64,000 nucleotides of DNA from Patiria pectinifera (GCA_029964075.1 CM057129.1:12639430-12703429), one strand, 5' to 3'. Shown: positions 1 to 13,656, counted from the first letter of the stretch. Numbers and translations are program-made. Notes: generated by a model from the sequence alone, not told the origin.

Positions 1-1248
1 ATGTCCTGCTAAATGAATAAAATACAGTTTGAAGTCCATTTTAATGGCAAATACTTGCATGACAAATCATGTACACAGGTCAGGTGTAATGGGGATACAA
101 AAAAAAGTCCCATATTTGGACCTCACATTGATGGAATGGCCCATATGGTCCACCTCCCCCCCCCCAAAAAAAAGTACTGCAGGTTCCCCCCCCCCCCAAA
201 AAAAATACCCAAGGTTGACAATAATGTATGACATGCTGATGTATGCCGGCTGTGAATAATTTCAGATCCAAGTTCTGAGCTTACTCAACACACATCAGGA
301 AGTAAAAAAATTAAAGTGCTGAGGAAAGAATTCAAATTATGGGTGTATACATAATCACTAGCAGCCAAGACATTTTACCTGTACATGTTGTTCAAATTAA
401 ATCTGCTCAGATCTCTGCCGGCAAAAAATTCCAACAAGGTATTTTAATGTCTTTGCATTCAAAAATGACATAATGTACATGTACGCTTAAAATGCCGAAC
501 CACTATGTACAATGTACACATTTTCATCTCATCTCCTGATCTCAAAAGACTTTTAAAATTGTTCAATCCAAAACTGTAGAAAGTAACATTTATGTTTCTA
601 TCTTTTCAAATCATAATGAAACCTTACTATAGGCCTTTCAAAAATAATGGTGCATACCTGTACGCGCATACATTTTGTGTGGCAGATTAAAAATCTTTGT
701 CAACATATGGGTTTTCCTGGACAGTAACTGGGATATGTACATGTACCATGTGTTAAATAGTGCTATCGATCATAGGGGTGAGGTACTAAAATGAGACGTT
801 TAATGTGTGTGGATATACGGCAGGGGGGGGGGATTTGTGTGAAGGCTTTAAACCCAATCAATCAGACCCCCTTCCCTCGGAGAAAGATAATTAAGACAAA
901 AAAAACATGGAGTATTTTCTCACTCATAATCCGCGAAGTTGATTCCCCCCCCCCCCTCCCGCCACACACACAGCAGGTGCCAGTGCCTTTGGCCTCATCC
1001 TCCACCCCCAGTCCTCAAACATGTCCTGAAGTCCTTATACCCTGCTTCAAGTACATGTAATTCTACTTTCCTTGATTATTTTCATCCTTCTGTAAAATGT
1101 AGGCCCCCTCTGTAATATTTTTTATGCTGGCCCCATTATATCATCCTCCAGGCAACATGGCAAACATCAATAAATTACGTTGTTTTTATGATTGATATGG
1201 ACATCAATAGAGGGATGCAGGGGTGTGCCAATGAAAATGGGGTTCTGG
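1..1248. other. Non-coding stretch, no gene seen
   Basis: No open frame here has recognisable protein character. The stretch is AT-rich with C and G homopolymer runs (near 158, 186, 826 and 945) and scattered TACATGTA words. I see no domain, splice-bounded exon or RNA gene. Confidence 0.6.
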
Positions 1249-1615
1249 GATTGAAACACTCCACCCCCCCCCCCTCTGACAACCCAGAACAAGGCATTGT
1301 CTTTCCCTTTGTCCCTATAATATAGGAACACTCACCCATAGACTAAGCACACAAACTCACAACTGGGGATTGAAAATGAAAACACCCTCCCCTGACCCCC
1401 CAACAGAACAAGGCATTGTCTTTCCTTGTCCCCTATATATAACATATATAGACTAACTAAGCACACAAACTCACAACTGGGTACCAGGGATTGAAATACT
1501 CCACACCCCCCCCCCCCCCCCTGACAACCCAGAACAAGGCATTGTCTTTCCCTTTGTCCCCATAATATAACACTTACCCATAGACTAAGCACACAAACTC
1601 ACAATTGAGTACCAT
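1249..1615. repeat. Three-copy tandem repeat, unit about 121 bp
   Basis: Three consecutive units begin near 1249, 1370 and 1491. Each starts GGATTGAAA, runs into a C-rich tract, then AACAAGGCATTGTCTTTCC, then GACTAAGCACACAAACTCAC. The middle copy differs most, with a short C tract and extra TATATA. The reading frames across it are by-products of the repeat. Confidence 0.85.
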
Positions 1616-2339
1616 TTTCAACAAAATGAACTCTCGAGTAAAAAACAAATTGTTTGTTCTCCCTTTCCTCGGGTTGTACATGTATGTTATTCACGTACAC
1701 CAACCCCTAGAATTTTTTGTACAAACAAAATACGCACATACATGCACAGGTAAATCTCTAATGAAATTTTTTCTTTCTTTTTCTGACAGGATCAATCCAA
1801 AAAATGTAAAATTTCTGCATCAGTCAGTGAAACATATCAGTGCTAAGTTTGTTTTTGCTGTTGTCGGTGTTATTTTTTTTTTTTATCTTTATATGAATGG
1901 ATATCAACTACATGTAAAGTAGTTTAAAAAAAAGGTTCCAACATAGTTGTTAATAAAATTGGCATTTCAACAGCAAATTTTTAGCAGACACAGTAAAGGA
2001 TTGACATTATAATGCCAAGTTCTTTTTCAAGGGGGAATTCTGTCAGTTTTATCCATTTCCCTGTTTGAAGCTGAAAATCATTGGCCCTAGAATTTCGACT
2101 TTCTGACTACATAAGCAATGCAACAAATGTGGCATCACCCCCATTAATTTTGAGGAAAATGACGAGCGTGAGTACCGAATTGAGAGCTGTGCTAAACTTC
2201 TGTAGAACTCATTCATCAGTTTTTTCCTTTACTTTGGCTGTCTCTATGGCAGCCGCATCCATGAATCAAGCAGAAATGTATTTGTGCCAACATGAAGTTT
2301 CAAATATTAAAAACAAATTAAGAACAAAATGAATTATTA
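1616..2339. other. Non-coding stretch, nothing recognised
   Basis: AT-rich sequence with short open frames that lack protein character. No repeat unit or RNA structure is evident by eye. Confidence 0.5.
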
Positions 2340-5300
2340 TTCAAACCCTCTTGAATTCAAACTGCCCCCCCCCCCAAAAAAAACCCCAAACCCCAAAACA
2401 GTCAGTAGACGAACTCAACATTAAGTTTAGTTTTCCATCACATGATATCAAGCATCTGTGAATACAATTGAAGTTGGATCCTGGTACCCTTTGGTACGGT
2501 GACCTGATCACAAACTCTACCAACAGATCCCCAGGGTTGAAACTGGGTGAGAGTGGAAAACAAGCTTCACAGATTTACTGGAACAGCTACAATCTGGGCC
2601 AGAAACCTTCATCCTCCATCTGTTTTAAACTGTAACGGGTTTAAAGCGACAAGCCCATTTATTGCCATGAGCCCCGAGTCCCTTTTGCCCCCCCCCCCTT
2701 CCCAATCCTTCCTTCAAACCCTGCTGAGAACTGTGGCAATAATGAACTTTCCATCATTTAAAGCACACTGATTGCGCCCTTCTGAAAAATGAAGCCCTCC
2801 CTTCCCCCTCCTCCCCCCTGCAAACTGGACCCCTGCAGCTGTCTCACAGACACCAAGGATTCCACGGATGAGACTGTTAGCAGTGCGCCCAGCTACATAA
2901 GACAATGCCAACAGTGGTAAAATGCACCTACAAGTACATTAGTAACAAAATGATAGCAGTCTCCAAGAGTGGGCAAAGTGTGGTGAAGGTTAAATCCATC
3001 ATAATCAGCATAAGGCCAAAAAAATAGTTCTGCTTCCGGTTTCCCTACCTACCCTAATCTGACAGCCCCTTCTCTAATTTTTAATGGAAAAAAATGAGAA
3101 AAAACACCTCAAACCATCAATTTCTATCTTTTTCCCATGACTACACGTAGACGCCTCCATGTGATCGTACACACACAAAAATGGCCCAAAAAAATTCCCT
3201 ACCATGTAATCAGAAGCAGAACTTTTATTTGTTTGGCTTAGCACTTGTATTTTTTACTTTTAAGTCAGAAAAGACAAAGAGTGCTCGGGAAGATTGGGGC
3301 GGTACAGGGAGTAATGGGCAGGGAGGTTTTGAGGGGGTACAGAATTGTCAACTTCAGACTTTTTTAGCTTGCCACATTTTTCAGTAATTCACTAGAAACT
3401 GCAAATTGTGACAGTTTGGTATGTTCAGACAAAGCAACATTTATGAACTTGTTTTTATTTTTTTTTGGGGGGGGGCGGGGGAGGGGTGTTACACAAGTCC
3501 TTAATGTAACACAATCCTATGAGTCTAAGTGGATGAAGTCCAAAAAATGAATTAAGATGAGGAATTTACCTCTTTACTGACACAGCATCTATAGCAGGCC
3601 AGTTCTGATACAGAGAAGGAAAAAAAGGAGAAAAACAACAACATGATAAATTAGGTTTTCAGATTTGGTACCGGTACGTGTTGGAATCAGGGTTTGTCTG
3701 CCAACTATACCACATCCCTATGGAGGGGGAAACTGAGCTGTAAGTGGAAACTCACTGGAAACAGTCCAATCTGATAAAGCAACAACATGTATCCAATCTT
3801 CCAAATGGGGCGCTCTTCAAAACTTACCATTATATGTATACTATATTATTATATGGACAATTTCACGGCGCATTGTAATGGTTGTTGAGCGGGTTTTCTT
3901 TGGTGGGATTGATGTCAGAAGAACTCTATAGACACTTCAAATCATTGCTGACAAAAAAAATTGTCAAAATAATCCGCCGGGGGGGGGGGGCAAAGTGCCC
4001 CCCCTGCCCCCCCCCCCAACTTGATACGCCACTGCTGATTTCTTAATGACAAGCATCCACTTGATATGAAACATTGCCAGAAGTGGATTGTTTCAATGAA
4101 TGGCCCTGATAGAACTACCAGTAAAACGCTTGTTGAGAAAGAGTGTGTGCCAACATGTGCCAATGGAAAAGTTGTATTATAGATTTGCTACAGGGGAGGT
4201 TACATGTACATGTACATGTACCTGGCAAATACAGACCCCTTGTGATGTCCCGGTACCTTCTCCCGTCATTTCTTTAAACCCTAACCTCCCCAACTCTATC
4301 AAAATCCATCCCCCCATTTTGGTGGATTTGGGGGAATTTTGGTCCTACAGGCGTGGTTAGACTGAATATTGATGGAGTATGATGGACTTGGGCCTGGAGG
4401 CCTGATCAAGCTGTGATAGGGGAATCCGATTGATTTTGCCTAGCAGTCAAGAAGAAATACATACGCATGTACATGTATTGTACATGGTACCGACATGAAA
4501 TGAAATTTTAAAAAAGCTTATTCAAACCCTCTTGAATTCCAACCCCCCCCCCCCAAAGAAAAAACAAAAACAAATAGTCGGTATAGGAACTCAACATCAA
4601 GTTAAGTTTTCCATCACATGATACCAAGCATATTTGAATACAATTGAAGTTGGATCCTGGTACCCTTTGGTACGGTGGCCTGATAACAAACTCTTCCAAC
4701 AGATATCCAGGGTTGAAACTGGGTGAAAGTGGAAAATGAGCTTCGGTGATTTGCAGGAAACAGCTACAATCTGGGCCAGGAACCTTCAACCCCGAACTGT
4801 TCGAAACTGTTATGAGATTTTTATGATTTAAATGAGCTTCAGAATATTTGGTCCCCTTGCCCCCCCCCCCTTACAAACCCTGCTTAGAATTGCAGCAAAG
4901 CAAAATGAGATTTCTACATGTACCATTTAAAGCACACTGACCAAGTCAGGGGTGTGATTGACCACTGATAAAAATAGCTGAAAACAGCTGAAAAAAAGTG
5001 TACAAAAGCTTACCTTTGGAAATCTCCTATACTTTTGTACACATCAAGTAAGGGAAAAACGCTGAGATCCAAAACAAAGCTGAGATTTCACACCCCTGTC
5101 AAGTGTGCCATTCTGAAAAATGAAGCCCTCCTTCCTTCCCACTCACACCCCCTCCCCTTCCCTGCAAACTAGACCCCTGCAGCTGTCTCACAGAGACCAA
5201 GGATTCCACAGAGACTGTTAACAGGCCTAGGAGCCCAGCTAAATAAGACAGTGCTAAACAGAGGCAAAATTCGCCCAAATTAGTAACACAATGATACCAA

Positions 5301-8300
5301 CCTCCAAGAGCGGGCAAAGTGTGCTGTAATGTATTGAAGGGTTTAAACCCATCAGCACTTGTATTTCTTCTCTAACAGAGAAGTCGGAAAAACAAAGAGT
5401 GTTCGGGCAGTTTGGGGCGGTACAGTCTACAGGGAGTAATGGGCAGGGAGGATTTGGGGTACATAATTGGTAACTTCAGACTTGTTTTGCTGTATGTCAC
5501 ATTTTTCAGTAATTCACTAGAAACTGTGAATTGTGACAGTTTGGCATCTTTGAACAAAGCAAAATTTATTTAAAAAAATTGGAGGGGGGGAGGGGTGTTT
5601 ACGAGAGGCCTTAATGTAACAAGATTGGGTGGGTCCAAGTTGGTGAAAGTCAAAAAACAACTAAGCTTTAAAATTCACCTGTTTACTGGAAACAGCGTCT
5701 ATCTACAGTAGGCCAGTTCTGATGAGAAAAAAAGGAGAAAAAACAACATGATCAATCAGGTTGTCAGATGTGGTACCTGTTGGTAGGGTGAGACCAGGGT
5801 CTTGCCTGCAATCTTTACCAGATCCCTGGGGTGGGCCAGGAGTATAAGCTGTTGAAATTTACTGGGAACCACAGCGATGAGCTGAGATCAGCAAATTGAT
5901 GTTTCTGTGCAACGCTTCATGTGAGCTCAGACAGATGACCATGGGAAAAGAAGGAGAACTTAAACAAGCAACAAAAATAAATAATGATGAAAATAGCTTA
6001 AAGGTACATGTACATGTAGTTCTCTCATACATGGATGAGATTGTCAATTTTTAAAAAGTCTGAAAATTGGATTAAAGATCCGGGAAAAAAAATGCATTTC
6101 TTTATATCGGTATCTCTACGATTCAGACAATAGTCTGAAAAAATCTCATGCCTGCTTATAGGAATCTGTTTAAAACTCTTCAGGGAATGTTAGGCTGGCC
6201 CATAGGGAGTAATTTAATTGCCTCATAGTGGGATTCGAACCTGGCACACAGTTTTCTATTAAATTTCTATTCCCTCATGCTGAAGGGGAAAAGAGGGATT
6301 CGATTATTGGCCACATTTCTGGGTTTATGGGGTTTTTTTCTCTCTCTCTGGGGTGAATGGGGTGTGGGATCTAAGACAAATACAGTAAACTCCACAGCCC
6401 AATAGTTATGCCTTGCTGAAAGATTTTTGTTTATTGAAGGGGTTAGGGAGGGGGGTGAAGGGGGAGCGTGTCTTTGATTGATAACTTTCACGAGTCCACA
6501 GTCAGGATGAAGGGAAAACAATAGTTAGGAAGGGACTCGACAGTTTGGTACATGTATATAAACATGTAGGAACTCAACATCAAGTTTAGTTTTTCATCAC
6601 ATGACATCACGAGATAGGATCCTGGCACCCTTTGGTACAATGACCTGATCACAATCTCTACCAACAGATCCGGGTTGAAACTGGGTGAAAGTGGAAAACA
6701 AACTTTAGGGGATTTACTGGGACAGCTACAATCTGGGCCAGAAACCTTCATCCTGTTTTTTAAATGGTCACATTTGATGTTGCACTGGACCCAATGTCCT
6801 GGCGTTGCTACAATGTACAAGTGCATACTGCACATGTACATGCAGGCACACAGTTTCTCTTCACTGTTGTGGAAAAACTTTGGGATGAAGGGGGCAGAGG
6901 GACACATCCCTCCACAGCTGGAGGGCTATACATTGTACAGTTTGGTTGTGTTCTGACGACAGTAGCTGGTGACAGTGTGGGGGTAGTGCCATTTTCAGAT
7001 GGCAAGGGGGGCTTCAATGGGATTTCAATGACAGAAGTCAATTTTTTTGCCTTGAGGCCTGTGTGTCCCCTTGCCCACCCACACAAGTGTGTATGTGCCT
7101 GCAATCGGGGACCTCCTATTGTCCCTCTTTTGTTTGTACCTCAACTTTTTAGGAAGACCTCCCATATGTTTTGTACACATCGCCAAATTGGGGACCTTTG
7201 GGAATTGGGGACCCTATTGTCTTCTATTGTTGAACGTCTCCTATTGAATGCAGAAACCAGAAACAAACTCACCACCCCCCTCCTTCAAACCCTGCTTAGA
7301 ATTGCAGCTGGTGACAGTGTACCGTATGTGGGGAGGTGTCCTTTTTAAACGGCAAAGGGGGGGGGGGGCTTTAACCCTAACTCCCTACTGTTTTTTTACT
7401 ACGTACTGGACCAAGTCCATCAAAATCCATCACTGACCCTGGTTAATGCTTTAGGACCAAATCCGCTGAAATCCACCACAAGACCACCACTACTTCAGGT
7501 GGATTTTGATGAACTTGGTACAGATGGCTTGTCTGCCAAATCCCCCCAAAGGGGAGATGGATTTTGATGGAGTTTGATAGGTTATAGGGTTAATGGGATT
7601 TAAATAACAGAAGTCCATTTTTTTTGCCTTGAGGCTTATGTCCCCTTGCCCAACCCCTCCCCCCTCCTTCAATCAAACCCTGCTTAGAATTGCAGCAAAG
7701 CAAACTGAGCCTTTCATCATTTAAAGCACACCGAGTGTGCCCTTCTGAAAATGTAACAAGATCCCCTCCCTGCAATTGGCTCCAAGTGAGTGAAAGTCAA
7801 GAAAGTACTAAATTTTGGAATTCACCTGTTTACTGGAAACAGCGTCTATCTAGGCCGGTTCTGATGAGAAAAAAGGGAGAAAAACAACATAATCAATTAG
7901 ATTGTCAGATGTGGCACCTGTTAATACCGTGGGACCAGGGTTTGCAAACTTTACCAGATCCCTGGGGTGGTGGCAATCTGAGCTGTACAGGTGCATTTAC
8001 TGGGAACCACAGTGATGAGCTGAGATCTGCAAATTGATGTTTCTGTGCAACGCTTCATGTGAGCTCACAAAACAAGGATCATGGGACAAGAAAGTGTGAA
8101 CTCACAAGCAAAAAAGAAAAAGATGATGAAAATACATGCGGGTTTAAAAGTAGTTCTCTTAAAAATACAACGAAGGAATTTGTTTCAATCCTTTAGGAAA
8201 AAGAGTTCATGAAAATTCCTGTGCTATATCAGATATATACCAGCTATACCAGCATTTCAGAGACAAAGCCCTTTGAAAACCAATCACGCCAGAAAACATG

Positions 8301-10720
8301 TGCATGTATGCAAGATGCCTCTAAGCATGTTTCTAACACTATAACTCCCCCCCCCCAAATATTTTCATAAGCAAGCACCCTACACATTAAAAGAATTTCA
8401 GGAGATACAACTCATCATACAGTTGCCCTTTCTGCCAGATGGATGAAAGGCAGTGAAAGTAGGGGAGGAGGGTGTCATCAGACAAACACACAGAAACTGG
8501 GAAACGGAGAAAATCCACAGGAATATTACACGTAGACCTAGACGTATGAGGAGTAATTTAATTGCCTTGTGGTGGGATTCAAACCTCTGTCATATTTGCT
8601 ATAAGTTTTCTTTTCCCTGAGGCTGAAGGGAAGAATGATGCAGGGAAAGCCACAGGGATTTGACATTTCTGGGTTTGGGGATTTTTTTTCTCTTTCTCCC
8701 TCTGGGGTGAATGAGGTACATAGGGTCTTTAAGACAAAAAAGAAAACTCCACAGGCAAATAGTTGAAAAGTAATCTATTGACTTGGTGAAATTCGAAACC
8801 TGGGTAACAATACCCGATTGTTTTGTTTTGAGGATTTTATTTTTATTGAAAGGGGGGGGGGGGCGGAAGAGAGCAGGGGGGATAGAGGAGGGGGAAGAGA
8901 AGGGTGATGGGGGGGGGACAAGGGGATAAGGGGGGTTTTGCATGGATAACTTTTATTAGTCCACCGTCAGGATGTAAGGAAAACAATAGTTAGAAAGGGG
9001 CTTGACCATACTGCCTTACTGGTACATGTATTCAAACGTGGGTAACAGTTTCATTTTTTGTTTAAATCTATTCTCTGTGTTGGGTCAAATGGGCAAAATA
9101 AAAGAATTTAAAGAATTGGGGGTTAGTTCAGATTGAAGAAAAGTTTGGTATATAGGAACTCAACATCAAGTTAAGTTTTCCATCACATGACATCATGAGA
9201 TTGAAGTTGGATCCTGGCACCCTTTGGTACAATGACCTGATCACAAACTCTACCAACAGATCCGGGTTGAAACTGGGTGAAAGTTGAAAACAAACTTTAG
9301 GGGATTTACTGGGACTGCTACAATCTGGGCCAGAAACCTTCACCCTTTGTTTCAAATTGTTATATTTGATGTAGTTACGCTCAACCCAATTTCATGGCGC
9401 TAAGCACTGAGTTTTCTTTTTACTGTTGTGGAATTACTACATGTACATTGTACAGCGATGAAGGGGGGGGGGGGCTAGGGGAAGAGGGACAAACCCCTCC
9501 TCAGTTGGAGGGCTATACAGTTTGGCTGTGTTCTGACAACATTGCAGGGGCGGATCCAGGAATTTTCACAAGGGGGGGGGGTTTCATCGGCAAAGAAATC
9601 TGAAATGTAGACAGGCTTTTTTTCTCCAGACACTTGGCTTCCGAAAAAACAATAGGTGGTGGTGGGTGGGGTGGCTCGTACCACACTTTCAATTGGGGCG
9701 CTGTTCAAATCCGCCGATAATTAACACTACATCACAGAATAGTGTACATACATTACCCCCTAACCAAGCTGGCTCTGTCTGTATTTTGTGCAAAGGCGGA
9801 CATTATTACCAATAAAAACTGTTTTGGAGTCAGAGCAGGGGGTTTGGGGGGTGTTTTTGCATTTTTTTTCCCATGAATTTCTATGGGAATTTTTTTTGAC
9901 TGAGCTGGGGGGAGTTTTGAACCCCTCCGGATCCAGGCCTGCAATGGCTGGTGAGCGTTGGGGGGGGGGCCTTTAAATGCTAGGGGGGGGGGGGGGGTTT
10001 AATGGGATTGAAATGACAGAAGGCATTTTTTGCCTTGAGGTCTAAGTACGTCCCCTTCCAATTAGGCCCCCCCCCCTCCCTCCTTCAGTGGCTGGTGTCA
10101 GTGGGGTGGGGGGGGGGTGGTTAGTGTCATTTTCAGATGGCAAGGGGGGCTTTAATGGGATTTAAAGTGATAAGCCCATTTTGTGCCTTGATTCCTACAT
10201 GTATGTCCCCTTGCCCTACCCCCCCCCCCTCCCCCTTCAAGCCCTACTTGGAATTGCGGCAAAGCAAAATCAGAGAAATCCAAAGGACTTCAGGGAATGT
10301 TAGGTCTACAGGCGCATGAGGAGTAATTGCCTTGTGGTGGGTTTCAAATTATGGTCATAGTTTCTTATTAGTTTTCTTTTCCGTGATGTTGAAGGGGAAT
10401 GATGCAGGGAAAGCCACAGGGTTTGGATTAATGGCCACATTTCTTGGTTTTTTCTTCTTCTCTCTCTCTTTGGGGTGAATTTTGAGGTAGGGGATTTAAG
10501 ATGAATAAGTATAATCCACAGCCCAATATTTAAACAGCAATGTATTGCCTTATTGGGACTTTTTTTGAGGGGGGGGGGGGCGGTGATGAAGGGAAGGGGG
10601 AGGGCTTGTTGTTGGATGAATAACTTTTATGAGTCCACGGTCAAGATGTAGGGAAAACAATAGTTAGGTAGGAACTTGACCAGTACATGTAATACTACCT
10701 GTCAGTGGGATCATGGGTCA
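2340..10720. repeat. Diverged tandem units of about 2-2.5 kb (four to five copies)
   Basis: The same modules recur in the same order. Module A (GTTGGATCCTGGTACCCTTT, then CAACAGATCC, then GGGTTGAAACTGGGTGA) is at about 2401-2640, 4580-4800, 6565-6765 and 9150-9350. Module B (CTGCAGCTGTCTCACAGA, GATTCCAC) is at about 2760-2910 and 5100-5260. Module C (CAGGCCAGTTCTGAT and a GGAGAAAAACAACA tract) is at about 3570-3725, 5680-5835 and 7826-7985. Module D (TTCTGGGTTT, TCTCTCTCT, GGGGTGAAT, then AGTCCACAGTCAGGATG) is at about 6290-6520, 8605-8980 and 10370-10660. Divergence between copies and unequal spacing point to old segmental duplication. A degenerate B-box-like GGATTCGAACCTGG sits in some units. 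No gene is supported inside. Confidence 0.75.
9543..9946. mobile_element. Short non-autonomous element with imperfect GGATCC-type ends
   Basis: The left end CAGGGGCGGATCCAGG and the right end, which reads CAGGCCTGGATCCGGAGG on the minus strand, form imperfect terminal inverted repeats about 400 bp apart, with poly-G tracts between. Ends of this type are familiar from non-autonomous hAT-like elements. I could not identify an 8-bp target duplication, so the class is inference. Confidence 0.45.
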
Positions 10721-11970
10721 CAGTTTTATAAAAGTTTATCTATTCTCTGGGTTGGATCATAAAGACACATATATAAAGGTCTATATGCGCAACCCCAGTC
10801 ATGTAGGTACATTTAATAGTCCTTAGTAGGAATCGAACCTGGGTCTTTGTTCATTTACTCTTTGAGGTGGCGGGAATATTAACAGACAAAGGGAATACCA
10901 GTTTGGTACATGTAGAGACTAGAACATCCAATCCGCTGCCATGGCAAGATTCTGACAGGTTTGTCACAATTTCTTCTTCTTTTTTAACTTGGGGAAGGGG
11001 GGGGATGGTGGGGTAGAAAAAGAGAACAAACTGAATAGGTTTTCTTTCCAAATTGTACATTTGATTCTGATTTTGTTCTAGATTTGTATGAAGAAAAAAA
11101 ACTTTGTCACATGTCCATCCTGCTTCCTCGTCTAGCTGGCTGCACAACTCGGGACCAAATTATCCCCAAATATGGCATCGAGAGAGCTACCTCAGTTTCC
11201 CAGGTACTGAACAAAAAAAAATTGAGGGTGGGGGAGGTATAAACTCAAGGCTTCGATAAACAGGATGCCTGACACTGTTTGTTATCAAAGAAAAGATAAC
11301 CAACAAGGATGTGCAGGGCTGGTTTATGCTTCCTTGTAGGTATCGAAAGTTCACTGAAGAGGAACAACAGGGCAAGGTCCATCCGGGAAGAGGAACGGAT
11401 CGAACCTTCTAGAAACTCAGACCCAGTTGATCCGGTGCCAACATTTTTGCCATTGCTTAACTGCACGTGTGTATAAAGTATGGCAGTTTTTGGCTCCACC
11501 CACAAACTTGGCGAAGACCCAAGGGGGTGGGCTTTTCTTTTGACCAATGAACACGCAGATGTACAAATGTATGGTTCATTGAGACAGTACACCTTATAAC
11601 GTTACAATACAAACGTACTGATCATGCAATATCGTATGGAGTTAACTTAATACACATGATATCTGATCACCAATTAAACTGGTACTCTGCTTGCTCTGTT
11701 TTAAAAACATACATTGAAAGTACATGTATGTGTAGAAAACATTTACCGTATTGAAATGTAGGCCCACAGTGTACATTTGTACCAGTACATTAAATTGGAA
11801 ACCCAAAAATGTGAATTCTAATAAATTCAACAAACCCCCGAAGACTGGAAAGTGGGCATTAAGCATGTTAAGTTAGGAGGGGGGGAGGGATGCTCACAAA
11901 TATGTAAATCAAAGCACACGTTAGGCAACTTTTCCATAGTCTTTTTCTTTTGCGAGAGAAACTTTTGTGG
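10721..11970. other. Intergenic stretch with a promoter-like segment
   Basis: No convincing exon. Around 11467-11560 there is CACGTG followed by TATAAAG and, further on, GACCAATGAA, which together resemble E-box, TATA-like and CCAAT elements. A minus-strand frame of 115 codons covers the same DNA but has no recognisable domain. The promoter reading is weak inference. Confidence 0.25.
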
Positions 11971-12300
11971 AGTGTCATGTCCGAGCACTTAAGAACACCT
12001 GACTCAAGCTCTGGTGTTTCTGATCAGCAGAGTGTGGGTTCGAGTCCCGGTCTTGACACTTCTGTCCTTAAGCAAGACACTTAACCATTATTGCATTGTC
12101 CTTCAGATGGGAGGTAAAGTCGCCTGTCCCATGTGTTGTGTAATGCATGTAAAAGAACCCAGTAACACTTATCTCTAAGAGAAGGGGTTTGCCTCGTTTT
12201 TGCCTCGTTTTTGCCTCCGTTTCTGGCAGTGCACTTATCTTCAGCCATTTGAAGGCTGCACTTACAAGGGAGAAGAAAGAGAGAGAAAAAAAAAGATTGA
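11971..12300 (+). mobile_element. tRNA-Leu(CAA)-headed SINE
   Basis: Bases 11971-12060 read like a tRNA-Leu. AGTGTCA at the start pairs perfectly with TGACACT at the end (7-bp acceptor stem). The A-box-like TGTCCGAGC, the anticodon region CTGACTCAAGCTCTGG (anticodon CAA) and the B-box GGGTTCGAGTCCCGG follow in order. The D-arm is degenerate (CACTTAAGAACACC) and the 3' end runs straight into a body containing AAGCAAGACACTTAACC and finally an A-rich tail near 12290. It is therefore a SINE rather than a working tRNA gene. Confidence 0.75.
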
Positions 12301-13299
12301 GTTGAAATATAAACTTTATTCATAATTTAGGCCAAACTTTTCTCAAAGTTCATCTGCACTCATGCTCTTTGAACATTATTAATTCTAAATTGTAGGCACT
12401 TTAATTTCAACTGAAAAGAAACTACAGTTTTCTCTTTTGACTGTTTTCAACCCCCCGATGAAGCCTTTTTTCTGGGTTGCTCTTTTGCCATGCACTTTGC
12501 ATGCAACTTACAACGGTCTGTACCGGTACTAACCCCAATTTTCTGGGCATTTTTGAACTACATTGTACAGCCGCACTCCCAATATCTCAACTGTGCAGCA
12601 AGCACATGGTACAATGTGCACATGCATACGTACATGTACATCAGGTAGACTGCTGTATTTGGGAGGGGTTTTTAGCTACCTTCTTCATTTTTTCTTTTTT
12701 TTTCTTTTGAACCCCACATTGGGAGGGGGGAAGGTGAGAGGGGGAGGGGTAGAACTTTAAACAGTAATCTACAGTCATGACAGTGTCACATCAATCTGCA
12801 AAATGACAATCCCCCCCCCCCCCCCCACTATCTGTACAGTCAAAGACAGTCAAAAAGTCAATCCTCTTCACCTGCCATGCCTTTTACACAGGCTATTAAC
12901 CAAAAGTATTTATCAAATTTCAAGCAAGCACTGTGACTAGTCAAATTCAGCCAACAGACAAAAGCAGGCACGAAGTACCGGTAGGCACAGCTGGATCACC
13001 CTACAGTCAAAGCACAGCTGTATCAAGTTACCAATGATTACAGCCAGTCGATCCTGCTTTGCGTAGGCTGAACTCTTAACCGTTGGAAACAGTCACTTGA
13101 TTGATTTTGACTGAAAGGACAACTTGGCACAGAGTGAATGTATGCTTACATCTAGAAAAGGGTTAAGAAATGGCACTGCGAATAAAATATTTTGATATTC
13201 ATGAGAAATGAAACTGACATCCAAAAAAAGGGGATTCCCCGAAACTTTTTTCATGTTCGTTGATTTTTGAAATAACAAATGCCACAATGTGAAAAAAGA
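12301..13299. other. Non-coding stretch
   Basis: Contains GA/poly-G and poly-C tracts (about 12720-12750 and 12811-12828) and no supported exon. I recognise no repeat family apart from homopolymers. Confidence 0.45.
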
Positions 13300-13656
13300 T
13301 GATTCAAAGAAATCAGAGCAATGGAAAGGATAATGATTGGGGTCACAAAGAGAGACAGAATAAGGAACGAAGATCTTAGAAGAAAGACAGGGGTGCAAGA
13401 CATAATAGTTGAGATCAAAAAGAAAAACTGGAGTTGGGCAGGACATGTCATGAGAAGAGACAACCACAGATGGACCCTGAAAGTAACGGATTGGACGCCA
13501 TTATCATTGAAGAGGCGAAGAGGAAGACAGCCTAAGAGATGGCGAGATGAAATCTCTGATTTCATAGGGAAGAAATGGAAACAACTGGCAAGGGGCCGAA
13601 AAGCATGGAAAATTAGTGGAGAGGCCTTCATCCAGCAGTGGATTGCATTAGGCTAA
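13300..13656 (+). pseudogene. LINE reverse-transcriptase protein, C-terminal fragment
   Basis: The frame from ATG 13321 encodes 111 residues ending in TAA, and matches the tail of non-LTR retrotransposon polyproteins as I know them: ERIMIGVTKRDRIRNEDLRR, then NWSWAGHVMRRD, then the basic RRRGRQPKRWRDEI. In intact elements this follows the reverse transcriptase and thumb regions. Here the frame meets a TGA just upstream at about 13300, so the copy is 5' truncated or mutated, as is usual for LINEs. It stops cleanly before an ATGATGATG microsatellite-like tail near 13658, a plausible element 3' end. The clade is not certain; RTE-like is my best guess. Confidence 0.75.

Noticed and set aside
6764-7348. 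194-codon plus-strand frame
   Set aside because: It lies in the diverged tandem segments, has low-complexity composition and no domain, and its counterparts in other copies are broken.
11245-11592. 115-codon minus-strand frame next to promoter-like motifs
   Set aside because: No recognisable domain or clear splice sites. Kept only as a weak promoter-like region.
13093-13631. Minus-strand frames of 124 and 126 codons
   Set aside because: They are antisense to the recognisable LINE C-terminal fragment on the plus strand.
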